A stretch of 64,000 bases of DNA from assembly GCA_033239005.1 (NCBI GenBank), contig BSQZ01000011.1, forward strand, positions 3,001,001-3,065,000, read 5' to 3'. This document shows, piece by piece, positions 24,276 to 37,799 of this stretch. Position numbers and translations under genes: made by a program. Each line of letters opens with the position of its first letter. Within the stretch, counting starts at the first letter, position 1. A model generated the notes under the pieces. The model saw only the letters and a list, made by a program, of their open reading frames with translations, was not told where the DNA came from and made no database searches. The DNA comes from Lamellibrachia satsuma (Eukaryota > Annelida > Polychaeta > Sabellida > Siboglinidae).

Positions 24276-25430
24276 TTAACAAGATTTAACAAGATTTAAC
24301 AAGATTTGCCATCCAAGTCAAAGGCCCAGATGGCAAGTGGACAAGGAAGCCATTGGCTTATCGAGAGTCCAACAATGTTCACCTACTTATAACCCGCCCT
24401 CCTGATATATGTGTCAACCTTGTTTTTAAACATATTCACGCTGCTAGCAGTTACACAATCTGTAGACAGTTTGTTCCATTCATTTATTGTCCTCTGTGAG
24501 AACGAGTGCTTCCTGATGTCCAATCTACATTGATCCTTTACTAATTTTACCTCATGTCCTCTAGTTCTGCTATCCTTCTTGAGTGAGAAAAACATATTTC
24601 TATCAATATTTTCATACCCATTCAATATCTTAAAAACTTCAATCTGATCTCCTCGTAACCTCCTTGTCTCTAGAGTTGTTAAACCACATTCTTTCAGGCG
24701 TTCTTCATAACTAAGGTCTCTAAGTTCTGGAATCATTTTAGTTGCTCTCCTTTTATGCGTTCAAGCGTATCTATATCCTTCTTACGATATGGTCTCCATG
24801 CTTGTATACAGTATTCTAAATGAGGTCTAACTATTGCTTTATAAAGAGGTATAATTAACTTTTTTCCCTTGTATGTTATGTTTCTTCTAATCAATCCAAG
24901 AATTTGATTACCCTTTGAAGCTGCAATACCACACTGCTCTGAAACTTTCATATCAGCGCTTATTGTAACTCCTAAGTCATTTTCTTTTGCAGTAGTACCC
25001 AGAACAGTATCTCCCATTTTATAGTTTACATTCAAGTTCCCATGTCCTGTATGTAGGCATTTACATTTCCCAAAATTGAACAGCATCTGCCATTTCTCAG
25101 ACCATTTCACTAATCTGTCTAGATCGTTTTGTAAATGTTGTTTATCACCATCAGTATTAACCTTTCTAAACAGTTTTGTGTCATCCGCAAATTTCAGTAC
25201 GTTACTTGTTATACTCTCGTCCAAGTCATTGATATAAATTAAGAATAATATAGGTCCTAATACTGATCCTTGAGGTACCCCACTCAAAACCGATTTCCAA
25301 TTTGAAACTTCTCCATCTACTACAAACTCGTTGTCTTCTGTCAGTCAGCCATTGTTCTATCCAGTCAGTTATGCTATCCCCGATACCATGGGCTTTTAAT
25401 TTAAGTAGCAATCTTTGATGTGGCACTTTG
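24276..25430 (-). mobile_element. CR1-like LINE fragment A (3' part)
   Basis: Minus-strand reverse-transcriptase C-terminal half closely similar to 55675-56810. It reads SGVPQGSVLGPILFLIYIND and FADDTKL (the catalytic Asp-Asp motif), then the conserved tail MIPELRDLSYEERLKECGL. The 3' end carries three tandem units of a 10-bp word ('aacaagattt' on the plus strand, 24278-24307), whereas other copies have one. It breaks off after 'tggcactttg' at 25430. A frameshift near 24733 splits the frame, so the copy is dead. Confidence 0.9.
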
Positions 25431-26924
25431 GAAGTTCCCTGAATAGAAGTGGTAAGTCTACAACTGGCCATCAGACGAGGACCACTCCTGGCAGCCCATC
25501 GAGGATATCATATGTGCAATGCCGACCCCGGATGTAGGTAACAATAAGGGTCAACTTACCTTTCCAGCCAACAGTCTTGAGGAAGCCAGGAACCTAACTC
25601 TGAACTTGCCAGAAATAAAAACTGTTTATCTGAAGTAGTCACAAGTATAAGTGAACCTTCTCCACACTTTGAACTTAGACCTTAATTCATTCGACATTTT
25701 ATTGTTCATATACGCAGAAGGATTTGCAACCGAGAACAGTTAGGAAATGTTTTATCATCAAGTTGTACTTTGGACTTTATTTGTGTTTTTGTTTTGGGAG
25801 TTTATGAAAATAAATACTAAGTAAAACAACTTGTGTACTTTATTTCGTACAAGTGGAGCTACTCGTCACGGAACTCACGTTTTTTTGTCAAGGAAGTCAC
25901 GCTCTTCCATTGTTCTTTAAGAACAACAGTTTACTAATTTCTGATAGGTTTTCTAATTTAGGAACCTACAAACTTCCATGTAGTCTATTGTGTGAGACAA
26001 AATGGTTGTTCTCTTCTAGGAGCCCCCCTCGACCTAGATTTGTTTTGGACGTATATTCGTGAGTTAAAAGTATTTAACAGTGTTACATCCGTGACAGACT
26101 TTGATGTACATTTACCCACTACAAGAAAACACTTACGTTATATATTACGTCAACATTAGTTTAATTACAGGATATTTACAAATATAAAGGTTTTTTAAAA
26201 CTAAATCTTTCGTAGGAAATAAAATCAAAATACTTATTTTTGTGACTTCTGTGACGTCAAAATGAGGTGAGGCTGAATTCATCTTCTCAGCTGGAGAAAC
26301 TGTGAGCAACTGGCAGATCAAATGCACTCTGCTGCAAAAATGTTACAAATGGGCCATTTTTAGCTGCCCATTTCAGCCTGGCCTGATCAAGCTTTCCGTG
26401 GAAAATCCCAGTCCAAGAAACTACACCACTTGCTGTACTGGAGGGCACTCCAAGGGTTGTGTCTTCCCCGACCGTGGCGATAGTAGTGAAGTGACCTATC
26501 CTTAGGATATCTCGTATTTATTTGCCACATATATATATCTTTGTAAAAAGTCCCAGTTTTTAACTCCTGGAGATGTTTGAAAAAAATTAGTATGATGTGT
26601 ACGTTAACTTGGAATGGCTGAACGTATTATTGCATGGTGACTATAGTGAAATAATTGTCGAAGAAATGCATATAAAGAACAATGTCATTGAATTAATATA
26701 ACACAACTTAATTCTGATATTTTTTATTTTCTTCAAGTACAGTACACGTCATGTACATTTTTATTGATATTTCAGTCACTGTTTCATAAAATAATGTTCT
26801 GCAATTCAACATGAAGTAATACTTTTTTTAAAAGTATTTCACTTCTGAACCCAACATTTCTCGGGTTGATTGGATGACTGCTGCAAGATTCTACATTATT
26901 CCCTCTCGGAGCCAAGTGCATGAC
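25431..26924. other. no gene assigned; one weak candidate exon
   Basis: No repeat or domain recognised. A 68-codon frame ending TAG at 26503-26505 follows an AG at 26288-26289 and reads a Pro/Cys-rich segment (NYTTCCTGGHSKGCVFPD). It could be a terminal exon, but no companion exon or poly(A) signal was found. Confidence 0.35.
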
Positions 26925-27238
26925 GATTGTTTACTGTATGCTGAGTGTAGCTATATTCAACATTCACTGTTTCATAAATCCATGCCGGAGAAGTGTGTCA
27001 ATGTTTAGAGTACACTGTATGCTGAGTGTGGCAATATTCACAGTACACTGTATGCTGAGTGTAGCAATATTCAACATTCACTGTTTCATAATTCCATGCT
27101 GGAGATGTATGTCAATGTTCAGAGTACACTGTATGCTGAGTGTAGCAATATTCTCAGTTCACTGTTTCATAAATCCACGCCGATGAAGTGTGGCAATATT
27201 CACAGTACACTGTATGCTGAGTGTAGCAATATTCACAG
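26925..27238 (+). repeat. compound tandem repeat (33 + 45 bp words)
   Basis: Two words alternate: 'gtacactgtatgctgagtgt' with 'agcaatattca', and 'cactgtttcataaatccatg' with 'ggagaagtgtgtcaatgtt'. About four to six units occur with variable order. The array ends exactly where LINE sequence begins. Confidence 0.85.
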
Positions 27239-27915
27239 AAGATCACATATCCAGCAAAGTACTAAAATTTGCATATCACACAAAAGTATTCAGAAAGGTT
27301 ACTAATCATACAGATAAACAAAGTTTACAGGATGATCTAAATAAATTAGTTAAATGGTCAGAAAAATGGCAAATGTTATTCAATTTTGGGAAGTGTAAAT
27401 GTATACACATAGGACATGGAAACATGGACGAAGAATATAAAATGGGGGATACTGTACTAGGTAGAACCACACAAGAAAAGGACTTAGGAGTAACATTTGG
27501 TGCTGACAAGAAAGTTTCAGAGCAATGTAGGATTGCTGCTTCGAAAGGAAATCAAATTCTAGGGATAATTAGGAGAACTATCGTGTACAAAGTTAGACCA
27601 CATTTGGAATATTGTATTCAAGCATGGAAGCCGTATCGTAAAAAGGACATAGACAAGCTAGAAAGAATAAAACAAAGAGCAACTAAAATGATTCCAGAGT
27701 TAAGAGACCTTAGTTACGAAAGTCGTTTATTACAATGTGGTTTGACAACACTAGAGACAAGGAGACTAAGAGGAGACCAAATAGAAATGTTTAAAATAGT
27801 GAACGGTTATGAGGATGTTGATAGGAATATGTTCTTCAAACTTAAAAAAGGCAGTTAAACCAGAGGACACAAAGCAGCATTAGTTAAGGAGCAGTGTAGG
27901 TTGGACATGAGAAAG
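27239..27915 (+). mobile_element. CR1-like LINE fragment D (diverged, plus strand)
   Basis: Same family as fragments A, B and C but more diverged and in the opposite orientation. It reads KWSEKWQMLFNFGKCKC, RPHLEYCIQAWKPYRKKDID and MIPELRDLSYESRLLQCGL. The catalytic motif is mutated (FAYHTK where the relatives have FADDTK), about a dozen residues before RPHLEY are missing, and the frame ends at 27858, after which homology continues to about 27912. Dead copy. Confidence 0.88.
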
Positions 27916-27929
27916 TACTCTTACTTCGC

Positions 27930-28150
27930 TTCTATAGAGCTGACATTTTGTAGGAATGCCCGGGAGCTCATGGTGAGGGTTGGTGCATTAAAACATATTA
28001 AAAATTCCCCGGGGAGTCATTACGTCGAAATGTATTACAAAAAGAAGTTTGCTGCTCTGTATGCATGCCTGTTCCCTTATGTCTCCGTCAGTTTCGCATT
28101 TATAGTGCTAACATTTTGTAGGCGTGTCCGGGGCCCATGAGGATGGCTCG
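27930..28150 (+). repeat. two diverged direct repeats
   Basis: 'ctgacattttgtagg' followed by 'cccgggagctcatg' near 27942-27975 recurs as 'ctaacattttgtagg' and 'ccggggcccatgagg' near 28107-28142. The spacing is about 165 bases. No coding sense. Confidence 0.5.
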
Positions 28151-29650
28151 TACATAAAAAAGTAAAATTTCCTCCTGGGGTGGGAATAATGCGTATGTGG
28201 ACGTTTGTTAAAGATTACGTAACTCAAAGTAATATTACGTACAATTGTTAGCAACGATATGCGTGTTTCTACAATTGTTTTGTGATCTACGTAAAAACCC
28301 CACCGGTCACTTCGAGATTGGGATTTCTACAGTTACTTTGGTTTTGATTCATTGAAGCGTGACGGCTGTTGATCGCATTGTTAGGCACAGTCAAGTGGTA
28401 GTGGGCCTGGCATAAGCGCGTCACGCCGTTACACATCAATGCCCATTAGTCTGATTGTTGCAAAGTTTGGGAATGATATAGGTTATAATATATGTTTCGT
28501 AATGACTGATGTTTTGATACTGCATACAACTCCAAAAAAAATAAGTTAACAATAGTTTACTACAGTGACAAGATGTTTTTCAAAATCACAGCTACGTCCT
28601 TAAAATAATTATGCTACAAAATAATGACTTGTACCAACCAGATTCCCACGGCAAAAGTGAAAATCAAATGGCTATGGTGGATTTTTTGCATGCGTAAGAT
28701 AACCCACCACTCCGGACCACCGACAAGATCAGTTTACAGGATCTTTATGTATATAGTGTAACGTGAATAAAGCTGAAATAGAGGTTTGTCTATCAGCCAT
28801 AGTCATAGGTGTCATTAGTAATTAGGTCTGGCGTATGTTTTATGCATTAAAATATGTTTAATAACAGTTTATGTTGTATCATCTGAAGATTGGTAATTTA
28901 TATATTATGTTTAATTTCCAGTGAAAAGCATAACTATATCAACGCCGTCCTTGAACCATAATGGCCGTAACCAGCCAACCTTAACCGACGCAGATGTTTC
29001 GAATGAGCAAGGGACGGAGTGGAACTGCTATAAGTGTACACTTGTGCTTCGTACGATGATGCCACTGGCATGTGTAGATATATATTGGTATAATGCAACT
29101 TTCACCAAATCTGACGGAATGATAGGTAGATTAAGCTGTTTTTTTTACGCGGACTGACATCATGTTTAGCCTATTCAACCAGCAGTGATCTACCAGTGTT
29201 GCCACCTACTGGACTCCGCTTGCTCGCCTAAGACCGTGCTGGCTGGAGGAAGTTTATTGGCGCGTTATGCTCCACCGGGAGCGAACAGGATAATGTGAGT
29301 GCGTGAATGTCACGGTTACAGCGCTCGCTGAGTACATTTGTAAATATGTCGATTATGACACTGCGGTCGTTATATTGTTGTTGTTACTGGGAAGCGCGTG
29401 CACACTACCTAACAAATCTAATGATGTTGATGGAAACACTTTCATGTTAGCACGGTAAACATAGCTTCACTTGAAATAGTGAATCCTTATAAAGAGTGTG
29501 TTCCTTAGCTAACTCACATCTACCATTTGAAAGCTATGATTATTTGTTATATTATGTACTACAAAATGAATCGTTTAAACAGAACATTTGACATTGACAT
29601 GATACGTAACTTTTGAAATTCAGTCTACATACACGAGTAGTTCATAGATC
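28151..29650. other. no gene seen
   Basis: Unique-looking sequence with scattered short frames. A candidate acceptor (TTTCCAG, 28914-28920) precedes 79 open codons to 29157 without a recognisable domain or methionine start. Not called. Confidence 0.45.
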
Positions 29651-29654
29651 ATCT

Positions 29655-29900
29655 ATAAAAAGGTAAAGGTATGTTCTTATATAGCGCAGTATCCAATCCG
29701 TAGGACCGCTGAAAGCGCTTTACACTTCACCCCCTGGCAGACCTGTTCATTCCAAGGCCATCTCAACTTCTCTGGGAAGCATTCAACCACTCTGCAATTG
29801 CGCGAAGACTATTCATTCACATTTCCACCACTGTCTGTATTGGTACTCATTTATACAGCTGAGTGAACTGTGGCAACGTGGGTTGATAACATTTTTGATC
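29655..29900. repeat. dispersed-repeat-like segment next to an RT relic
   Basis: Contains 'tatgttcttatatagcgcag', then 'gaaagcgctttacacttcac', a word pair I associate with interspersed repeats in marine invertebrates. No second copy was found in this window, so the call rests on memory of the pattern and on the adjacent RT relic. Confidence 0.3.
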
Positions 29901-30454
29901 CTTGTATCTTGTCAGCGAACAGAGTGATGTCACCAGCATAATCCCGATCAGAGAGATAGCAGGCTGGATGTCTGGTGCTTCAACATCTGGCGAGAGTTAG
30001 TCCTTCTCTGTCACCAGTCACAGTTCTTGAAATGGGTAGTTTTTCCTTCGGGAGTTAGTGCGACTGCAAAGGTGCTTTCGTGCATTATCTGTATGGCTTT
30101 GACGATCTTTTTTGAGATGCCGTACGCATGAAGAATCCGGAACAGTTTGTTTCGGTCTACTGAGTCAAAGGCTTTCTTGAAGTCGATGAAAATAACGGCA
30201 GCCCCTTTCTGGTGGTTTCTCATTTCCTCGATGATGCGTCTAAGAGCAAACATCTGCGAAGATGTAGATCGTAGGGGTCGAAACCTGTTCTGCGTTGGGC
30301 GTACGATATTTTCTAGAACAGTGCGAACAGGTCTTCTTTCTCTCATCAGATGGTATCCGTCCTTGCGGCTTCGGGATGTCATCTTCTTACCGGTTGACCT
30401 ATACTTGAGAAGTACGACGTGTTTCGACAGGGACTTGTTGTTCGAACTCATCAT
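29900..30454 (-). mobile_element. non-LTR reverse-transcriptase fragment
   Basis: The minus frame 30454-30011 reads QNRFRPLRSTSSQMFALRRI followed by VIFIDFKKAFDSVDRNKLF, the RT region holding the first catalytic Asp (FIDFKKAFD), then LHAYGISKKIVKAI. It stops after about 147 codons, before the second catalytic block; weak homology may continue left in broken frames to about 29900. It differs from the CR1-like copies elsewhere in the window. Confidence 0.85.
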
Positions 30455-30736
30455 ATTTTCAACTAACTAATACTACAGTGTGTCGCTGCTGCTACTTTGG
30501 GTATTTTTAATTCCTGGACACCATCTTGTAGACAGGATGCCAATCAAGGCTGACTCCTTCCCCTTGACCTGCTTTGCTTGGGACTTAAGCCTCAGTCAGT
30601 TTGGCTCTCCGTTTTGCGTTCCGCACTGCGACAAAGTGGTAGTCATGGGAAAGTAATTTTTTATACATACAACAAATAATACACAAGCAACTAAGAATAT
30701 AATACAACCACAATTTACCACAGTTTTCATACATAA
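30455..30736. other. no feature recognised
   Basis: Short unique stretch between the RT relic and the 124-bp array, without open frames of note. Confidence 0.4.
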
Positions 30737-31421
30737 ATAAGAGTATTCTAACAACGGGTGGACAAGGGTTATGTAGGCAGTTGTGTTGGTGCTACTTAAT
30801 GCACTCCGTATAATGCCAGCAGGGGCAAATTGATGTTCGTACGTGCAAAACTAACATTGAATAAGAGTATTCTAACAATAGATGTACAAGGGTTATGTAG
30901 GCAGTTGTGTTGGTGCTACTTAATTCATTCCTTATAATGCCAGCAGGGGCAAATTGCTGTTCGTACGTGCAAAACTAACATTGAATAAGAGTATTCTAAC
31001 AATAGATGTACAAGGGTTATGTAGGCAGTTGTGTTGGTGCTACTTAATTCATTCCTTATAATGCCAGCAGAGGCAAATTGATGTTCGTACGTGCAAAACT
31101 AACATTGAATAAGAGTATTCTAACAATAGATGTACAAGGGTTATTTAGGCAGTTGTGTTGGTGCTACTTAATTCATTCCTTATAATGCCAGCAGGGGCAA
31201 ATTGATGTTCGTACCTGCAAAACTAACATTGAATAAGAGTATTCTAACAATAGATGTACAAGGGTTATTTAGGCAGTTGTGTTGGTGCTACTTAATTCAT
31301 TCCTTATAATGCCAGCAGGGGCAAATTGATGTTCGTACCTGCAAAACTAACATTGAATAAGAGTATTCTAACAATAGATGTACAAGGGTTATGTAGGCAG
31401 TTGTGTTGGTGCTACTTAATG
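30737..31421 (+). repeat. 124-bp tandem satellite, about 5.5 units
   Basis: 'ataagagtattctaac' starts at 30737, 30861, 30985, 31109, 31233 and 31357, an exact 124-bp period. Each unit holds 'gggttatgtaggcagttgtg', then 'ataatgccagcaggggcaaa', then 'cgtgcaaaactaacattg'. Units 2-5 are almost identical while the first is slightly diverged, which points to recent amplification or homogenisation. No open frame persists. Confidence 0.97.
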
Positions 31422-31559
31422 AGAAACAAAACTCATAGTTTCGGCCTGTGCACCTATAAATGTTACTGAAACATTACATAACTACAATTAAGAATATCAC
31501 GACAGTAGTTTCCTAGGAAAACCTTGTTGAAGACACAACATCTTAGTATCATGGGCAGC

Positions 31560-31945
31560 ACCATACTGTTAGATAAGCCTGCGTCACGAGTGTTATATTC
31601 TGGCAATATTCGCTCGCCAAATGAAAATATATTTGGATACTCCTATTGCTACACTTACCAATAGGAACTGGACATGCTATTTGCGTCCAAATTCGATTTA
31701 TGTAACATATTTTGGCCTTTGTTTACCAAACTAGTCCTCTTTCTGGCAAAATAACTCGTTTGTTTGAGACTTTTGATTAACTGGCGCGCAGCAAAACATT
31801 TTTCTTCAGGTTGACACTTTTATGTGACTAGCGAGATGCTCGCAATGCAATCCTGTTTATAATAAATAAAACAGTTCTACCACACAGCTCATTACTTGTT
31901 GTTGCACAGGGACACACCATTTGATTTATGTCTTACAAACGGCGA
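31560..31945 (+). mobile_element. possible solo LTR end
   Basis: AATAAATAAA near 31861 is followed about 50 bases later by 'cttacaaacggcgacccagg'. A poly(A) signal, then a CA end, then GGCGACCC is the usual arrangement at the end of an LTR and the start of the following untranslated region. No second LTR, target duplication or internal domain was found. Confidence 0.25.
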
Positions 31946-32437
31946 CCCAGGTTAGATGTAAATTATTTCGTCGTCGCGTGCACTATGAATTGGCGCCATA
32001 CAGTACCAGTTGCGGAGCTGCCAGACTAGAACTCTTTGACGCCGCCAGTGTCCATAAATACTCAAGAGTTATGTTCGTAATATCACGTTTATTTCCACAA
32101 CCCCTTGCGGAGCATGAATACACATTCAAAGAAGCAACAATGTGTTTATCATGTGTACATTCATGTATTTAAAGCGATATCTAACTTCGGTATAAATTCG
32201 TCACTTTAAGAGTAATGCAATTTACATTCTCAAGTAGTCTGTTTTTTTTTAGACATTTGTAGGTGACTGTAAAACTTCACCAACTCAAGACGTCGCCATC
32301 ACGTTGCGGTTTGGCAAAGTCGAGACTTCACCAAGTCACGAAGTCGCAAACACGTTCTAGTTAGAAGATAAATACGTCATATATTTATTGAGTCGGTTGA
32401 CATAAGATAGTCCTGCGTGTTTGCCACACATATATTC

Positions 32438-32438
<1 letters not shown>
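31946..32438. other. no gene seen
   Basis: A weak frame at 31921-32172 has no domain. Short direct echoes ('cttcaccaactcaagacgtc' and 'cttcaccaagtcacgaagtc', 32274-32348) form a small local repeat. Confidence 0.4.
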
Positions 32439-32527
<89 letters not shown>

Positions 32528-32537
32528 CGTGTGTGTG
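32439..32537. repeat. (TG)n microsatellite
   Basis: About 45 TG units with a few interruptions at the end, just upstream of the promoter-like block. Confidence 0.97.
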
Positions 32538-32569
32538 GGTGCCTGCATTATTTTCACTGACTAAACACA

Positions 32570-32850
32570 TGGGTGGAGTGCCACGCCGTACCAGTTACCG
32601 GGTTCACCGGACGTGCATTACGTCACCAGACAGTTCAACTCCGGAGGCGTGCTCGATCGGACGACATCTATTTGTGTGGTTGGCTACCATTGGTTAGTTA
32701 TTTGCTTGGATCAGTTAGTGATATGTATAAATGCATGACCTTTTCCAACGGTTGTGTATGTTTGCAGGACTTCTTTGCTGTTTGCGGTAAGTATGTTTGC
32801 AGGACATCTTTATTGAAAAAGCACACATGTCTTGCTTCATTATGCCAGCT
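32570..32850 (+). promoter_or_regulatory. promoter and noncoding-exon block, copy 1 (before the Cys-rich gene)
   Basis: Homologous to 38610-39035. Shared words in order are 'gtgccacgccgta', 'ctaccattggttagttattt' with 'gcttgga', and 'gtaagtatgtttgcag' with 'acatctttatt'. ATTGG (inverted CCAAT) occurs once, at about 32688. TATAAAT at 32726-32732 lies about 60 bases before a GTAAGT donor (32787), so a short noncoding first exon between about 32755 and 32786 is plausible. The next coding exon starts 600 bases downstream at 33382. The promoter role is inferred from duplication ahead of two genes and from the motifs. Confidence 0.5.
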
Positions 32851-32856
32851 CTAGGG

Positions 32857-32947
32857 AGGGAGGGTGTGAGGGAGGGAGGGAGGGAGGGATGGAGGGAGGG
32901 AGGGAGGGAGGGAGGGAGGGAGGGAGGGAGGGAGGGAGGGAGGGAGG
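32857..32947. repeat. (GGGA)n microsatellite
   Basis: About 22 GGGA units with two early interruptions. It lies in the presumed first intron of the Cys-rich gene. Confidence 0.97.
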
Positions 32948-33381
32948 AGAATGTATCCTTACATATGCAATTCATGTGTGTTATATATGTGTATGTATTC
33001 GAGACCTCTACCAAGTATTTAAAATGGCTTAACCTGCCCTGCAGTTGGGGGTTAAACTGTTAATGTTAGTTTTGTAAGTGCTAACGTCATGTCTTATATC
33101 TGTCTCACTGGTGGCATTTATGGGCACAATGTTTGATGACACAACGTAGCATTTGTATGTTTGCGTGTCTCCTATTTGATGTTGTTTTGACAATTATATA
33201 CCGCAAATGGCGCTTCTTGTGTCCGAGGTTGTGAGTCAGTATTTTTGCAGTAGACGAATCGAAACTGAGCTAACAAGTAACATTCGGCCGTGGACCAATT
33301 GCACCAACATTACAAGCTACTCTTAGCCAGATAGCGTATTTATCGTGACGTTCTCCAAGTTAGAACTTGTGGAAGCGAGTC

Positions 33382-35013
<1,632 letters not shown>

Positions 35014-35122
35014 AAGTCAAGAGATTGAAGTGACTTGTCTCAAATCGCACCAAAAATTCTGACAGCTGACAATTCGTCATGCAACGGAATGACGAGAGTT
35101 TGTGTAAACGATGTCATGCTTA

Positions 35123-35128
35123 ATAAAC
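35123..35128 (+). terminator. AATAAA poly(A) signal of the Cys-rich gene
   Basis: AATAAA about 110 bases after the stop codon, the first canonical signal downstream. Cleavage would be expected near 35140-35150. Confidence 0.55.
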
Positions 35129-35149
35129 GTTTTCAACCACAATGTTAGA

Positions 35150-36104
35150 CACTCTTGTTATTTTTCTACATGATAAATGATTTATACACTGCACACCCAA
35201 AAATCCACGTACATACGTGTATTGGGCAGAGTCAACACTTAGCTGGTTCTATTTGGCATCTTTTCCATAGCATAGTCGGCACCACTGCGTTTCCTGAACA
35301 TGTTTTATATTGCAACACGAGTGACAACTGAATAGCTATAATTATACGCGATCTTGGAGAGAAAACATGAATACTCCCCGTGTTATTATGTTAGTATGTC
35401 AGCGCGTGTGTGCGCGAGTATATCCGAGAGGATCACAGGAATTCAACAATAATTATACATACACGCATGCATTTATGCATGCATGCAAATGTACATGCAC
35501 GATTAGTAAATGTAGTAGTTAACTGGTTAATGCAATTAATTAGTTTGTTTGCTTCACGATATTTTTTTTTATTATTGATGAACTCATGAAGTTATTACTG
35601 CAGCAGTAATGATACCAGCTGTGTCACGTCCAACAACGTGAAGGGAAGCACAAACGTCTACTACAATCTCGTTAATCTTGAAAAAAAATAACAAAGAACA
35701 ATTATGAAAACCACACACTCACCTCCCTTTTTTATTGTTCTGTAGATGTACCTGCTAAGTTGAAACATATGTGCACTCTAAAAATGTATCTGCCCACTTA
35801 GAGTCGCGAGAATGAGAGACATGAGAGAAAAAATAGAATAAACAGCATTTCCAGTCCACGATCAGGTCTCTGTTGACCATTGCAGTTGGCAATCGCATTT
35901 TTTTTATTAATTGAGTACACATTTTCCGGAAATTTCAACACATCAACAACTTGATCAGCGTTATTGTATTAACAACGCTATTATGAAGTGCCCCCCCACG
36001 GGAGCCAAATCATCGTGATATGTAACTCAACATTTGTTAGATAGCCAAACATGTATCAACGTCATCGTCTCATGTTACATCCACTATCGAAACTAGTCTT
36101 GCGG
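35150..36104. other. no gene seen
   Basis: AT-rich unique sequence; a short 'catgcatg' cluster at about 35464-35490. No open frame or repeat of note. Confidence 0.5.
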
Positions 36105-37790
36105 TGTTCCCGTTGTCACAGTTCCACAATGTCCCCGCTGCCACGGTTTCACCTTGTTCCCGCTGTCACGGTGTCACGTTGTTTCCGCTGTGACGGTCTC
36201 ACGTAGTTCCCGCTGTTACGGTCTCACATAGTTCCCGCTGTCACGGTCTCACGTAGTTCCCGCTGTCACGGTCTCACGTAATTCCCGCTGTCACGGTCTC
36301 ACGTAGTTCCCGCTGTCACGGTCTCACGTTGTTCCCGCTGTCAAGGTCTCACGTTGTTCCCGCTGTCACGGTCTCACGTTGTTCCCGCTGTCACGGTCTC
36401 ACGTTGTTCCCGCTGTCACGGTGTCACGTTGTTCCCGCTGTCACGGTCTCACGTTGTTCCCGCTGTCACGGTCTCACGTTGTTCCCGCTGTCACGGTCTC
36501 AAGTTGTTCCCGCTGTCACGGTCTCACTTTGTTCCCGCTGTCACGGTCTCACGTTGTTCCCGCTGTCACGGTCTCACGTTGTTCCCGCTGTCACAGTCTC
36601 ACGTTGTTCCCGCTGTCACGGTCTCTCGTTGTTCCCGCTGTCACGGTCTCACCTTGTTCCGCTGTCACGGTCTCACGTTGTTCCCGCTGTAAAGGTCTCA
36701 CTTTGTTACCGCTGTCACGGTATCACGTTGTTCCCGCTATCACTCTCTCACGTTGTTCCCGCTGTCACGGTCTCACGTTGTTCCCGCTGTCACGGTCTCA
36801 CGTTGTTCCCGCTGTCACGGTCTCACGTTGTTCCCGCTGTCACGGTCTCACGTTGTTCCCGCTGTCACGGTCTCACCTTGTTCACGCTGTCACGGTCTCA
36901 CCTTGTTCCCGTTGTCACGGTCTCTCGTTGTTCCCGCTGTCACGGTCTCACCTTGTTCCCGCTTTCACGGTCTCACGTTGTTCCCGCTGCCACGGTCTCA
37001 CCTTGTTCTCGCTGTGACAGTCTCACGTTGTTCCCGCTGTCACGGTTTCACCTTGTTTCGCTGTCACGGTCTCACGTTGTTCCCGCTGTCACGGTCTCAC
37101 GTTGTTTCCGCTGTAAAGATCTCACTTTGTTCCCGCTGTCACGGTATCACGTTGTTCCCGCTATCACTCTCTCACGTTGTTCCCGCTGTCACTGTCTCAC
37201 GTTGTTCCAGCTGTCACGGTCTCACGGTGTTCCCGCTGTCACGGTCTCACGTTGTTCACGCTGTCACGGTCTCACATTGTTCCCGTTGTCACGGTCTCAC
37301 ATTGTTCCCGCTGTCACGGTCTCACGTTGTTTCCGCTGTCTCGGTCTCACCTTGTTCCCGCTGTCTCGGTCTCACGTTGTTCCCGCTTTCACGGTCTCAC
37401 CTTGTTCCCGCTGTCACGGTCTCACGTTGTTTCCGCTGTCACGGTCTCACCTTGTTCCCGCTGTCTCGGTCTCACGTTGTTCCCGCTTTCACAGTGCCAC
37501 GTTTTCCGCGCTGTCACGGTCTCAAATTTTTCCCGCTGTCACGATATCATGTTGTTTTACTCGCCATCACGCCTTTGCGTTATTGTACCTGCTGCTCCCT
37601 ATATGAGGTATCGCACTGTACCCGTTGTCCCGGTCGCATATTGTACCCGATGTCCCGGTCACACATTGTACCCGTTTGTCCCGGTCGCACATTGTACCCG
37701 TTGTCCCGGTCGCATATTGTACCCGTTGTCCCGGTCGCACGTTGTACCCGTTGTCCCGGTCGCACATTGTGTCTCCTTTCATTGTTTCAC
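36105..37790 (+). repeat. 25-bp minisatellite, about 65 units
   Basis: Consensus 'gttcccgctgtcacggtctcac' plus 'gtt'. From about 37600 it shifts to a related 25-bp variant, 'gtacccgttgtcccggtcgc' plus 'acatt'. The unit has no stop in any plus frame and 25 is not a multiple of three, so all three plus frames stay open for hundreds of codons and each repeats every 25 residues. The 425-codon frame at 36329-37606 is therefore not evidence for a protein. It lies between the Cys-rich gene and the lectin promoter block. Confidence 0.97.
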
Positions 37791-37799
37791 ATTTTAACC

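Noticed and set aside
26920..27186. 88-codon frame with repeated MLSVAIF
   Set aside because: It is the compound tandem repeat translated; the repeats match at DNA level in any frame.
36105..37790. Array considered as a CRISPR
   Set aside because: Direct 25-bp repeats without unique spacers, in eukaryotic DNA.
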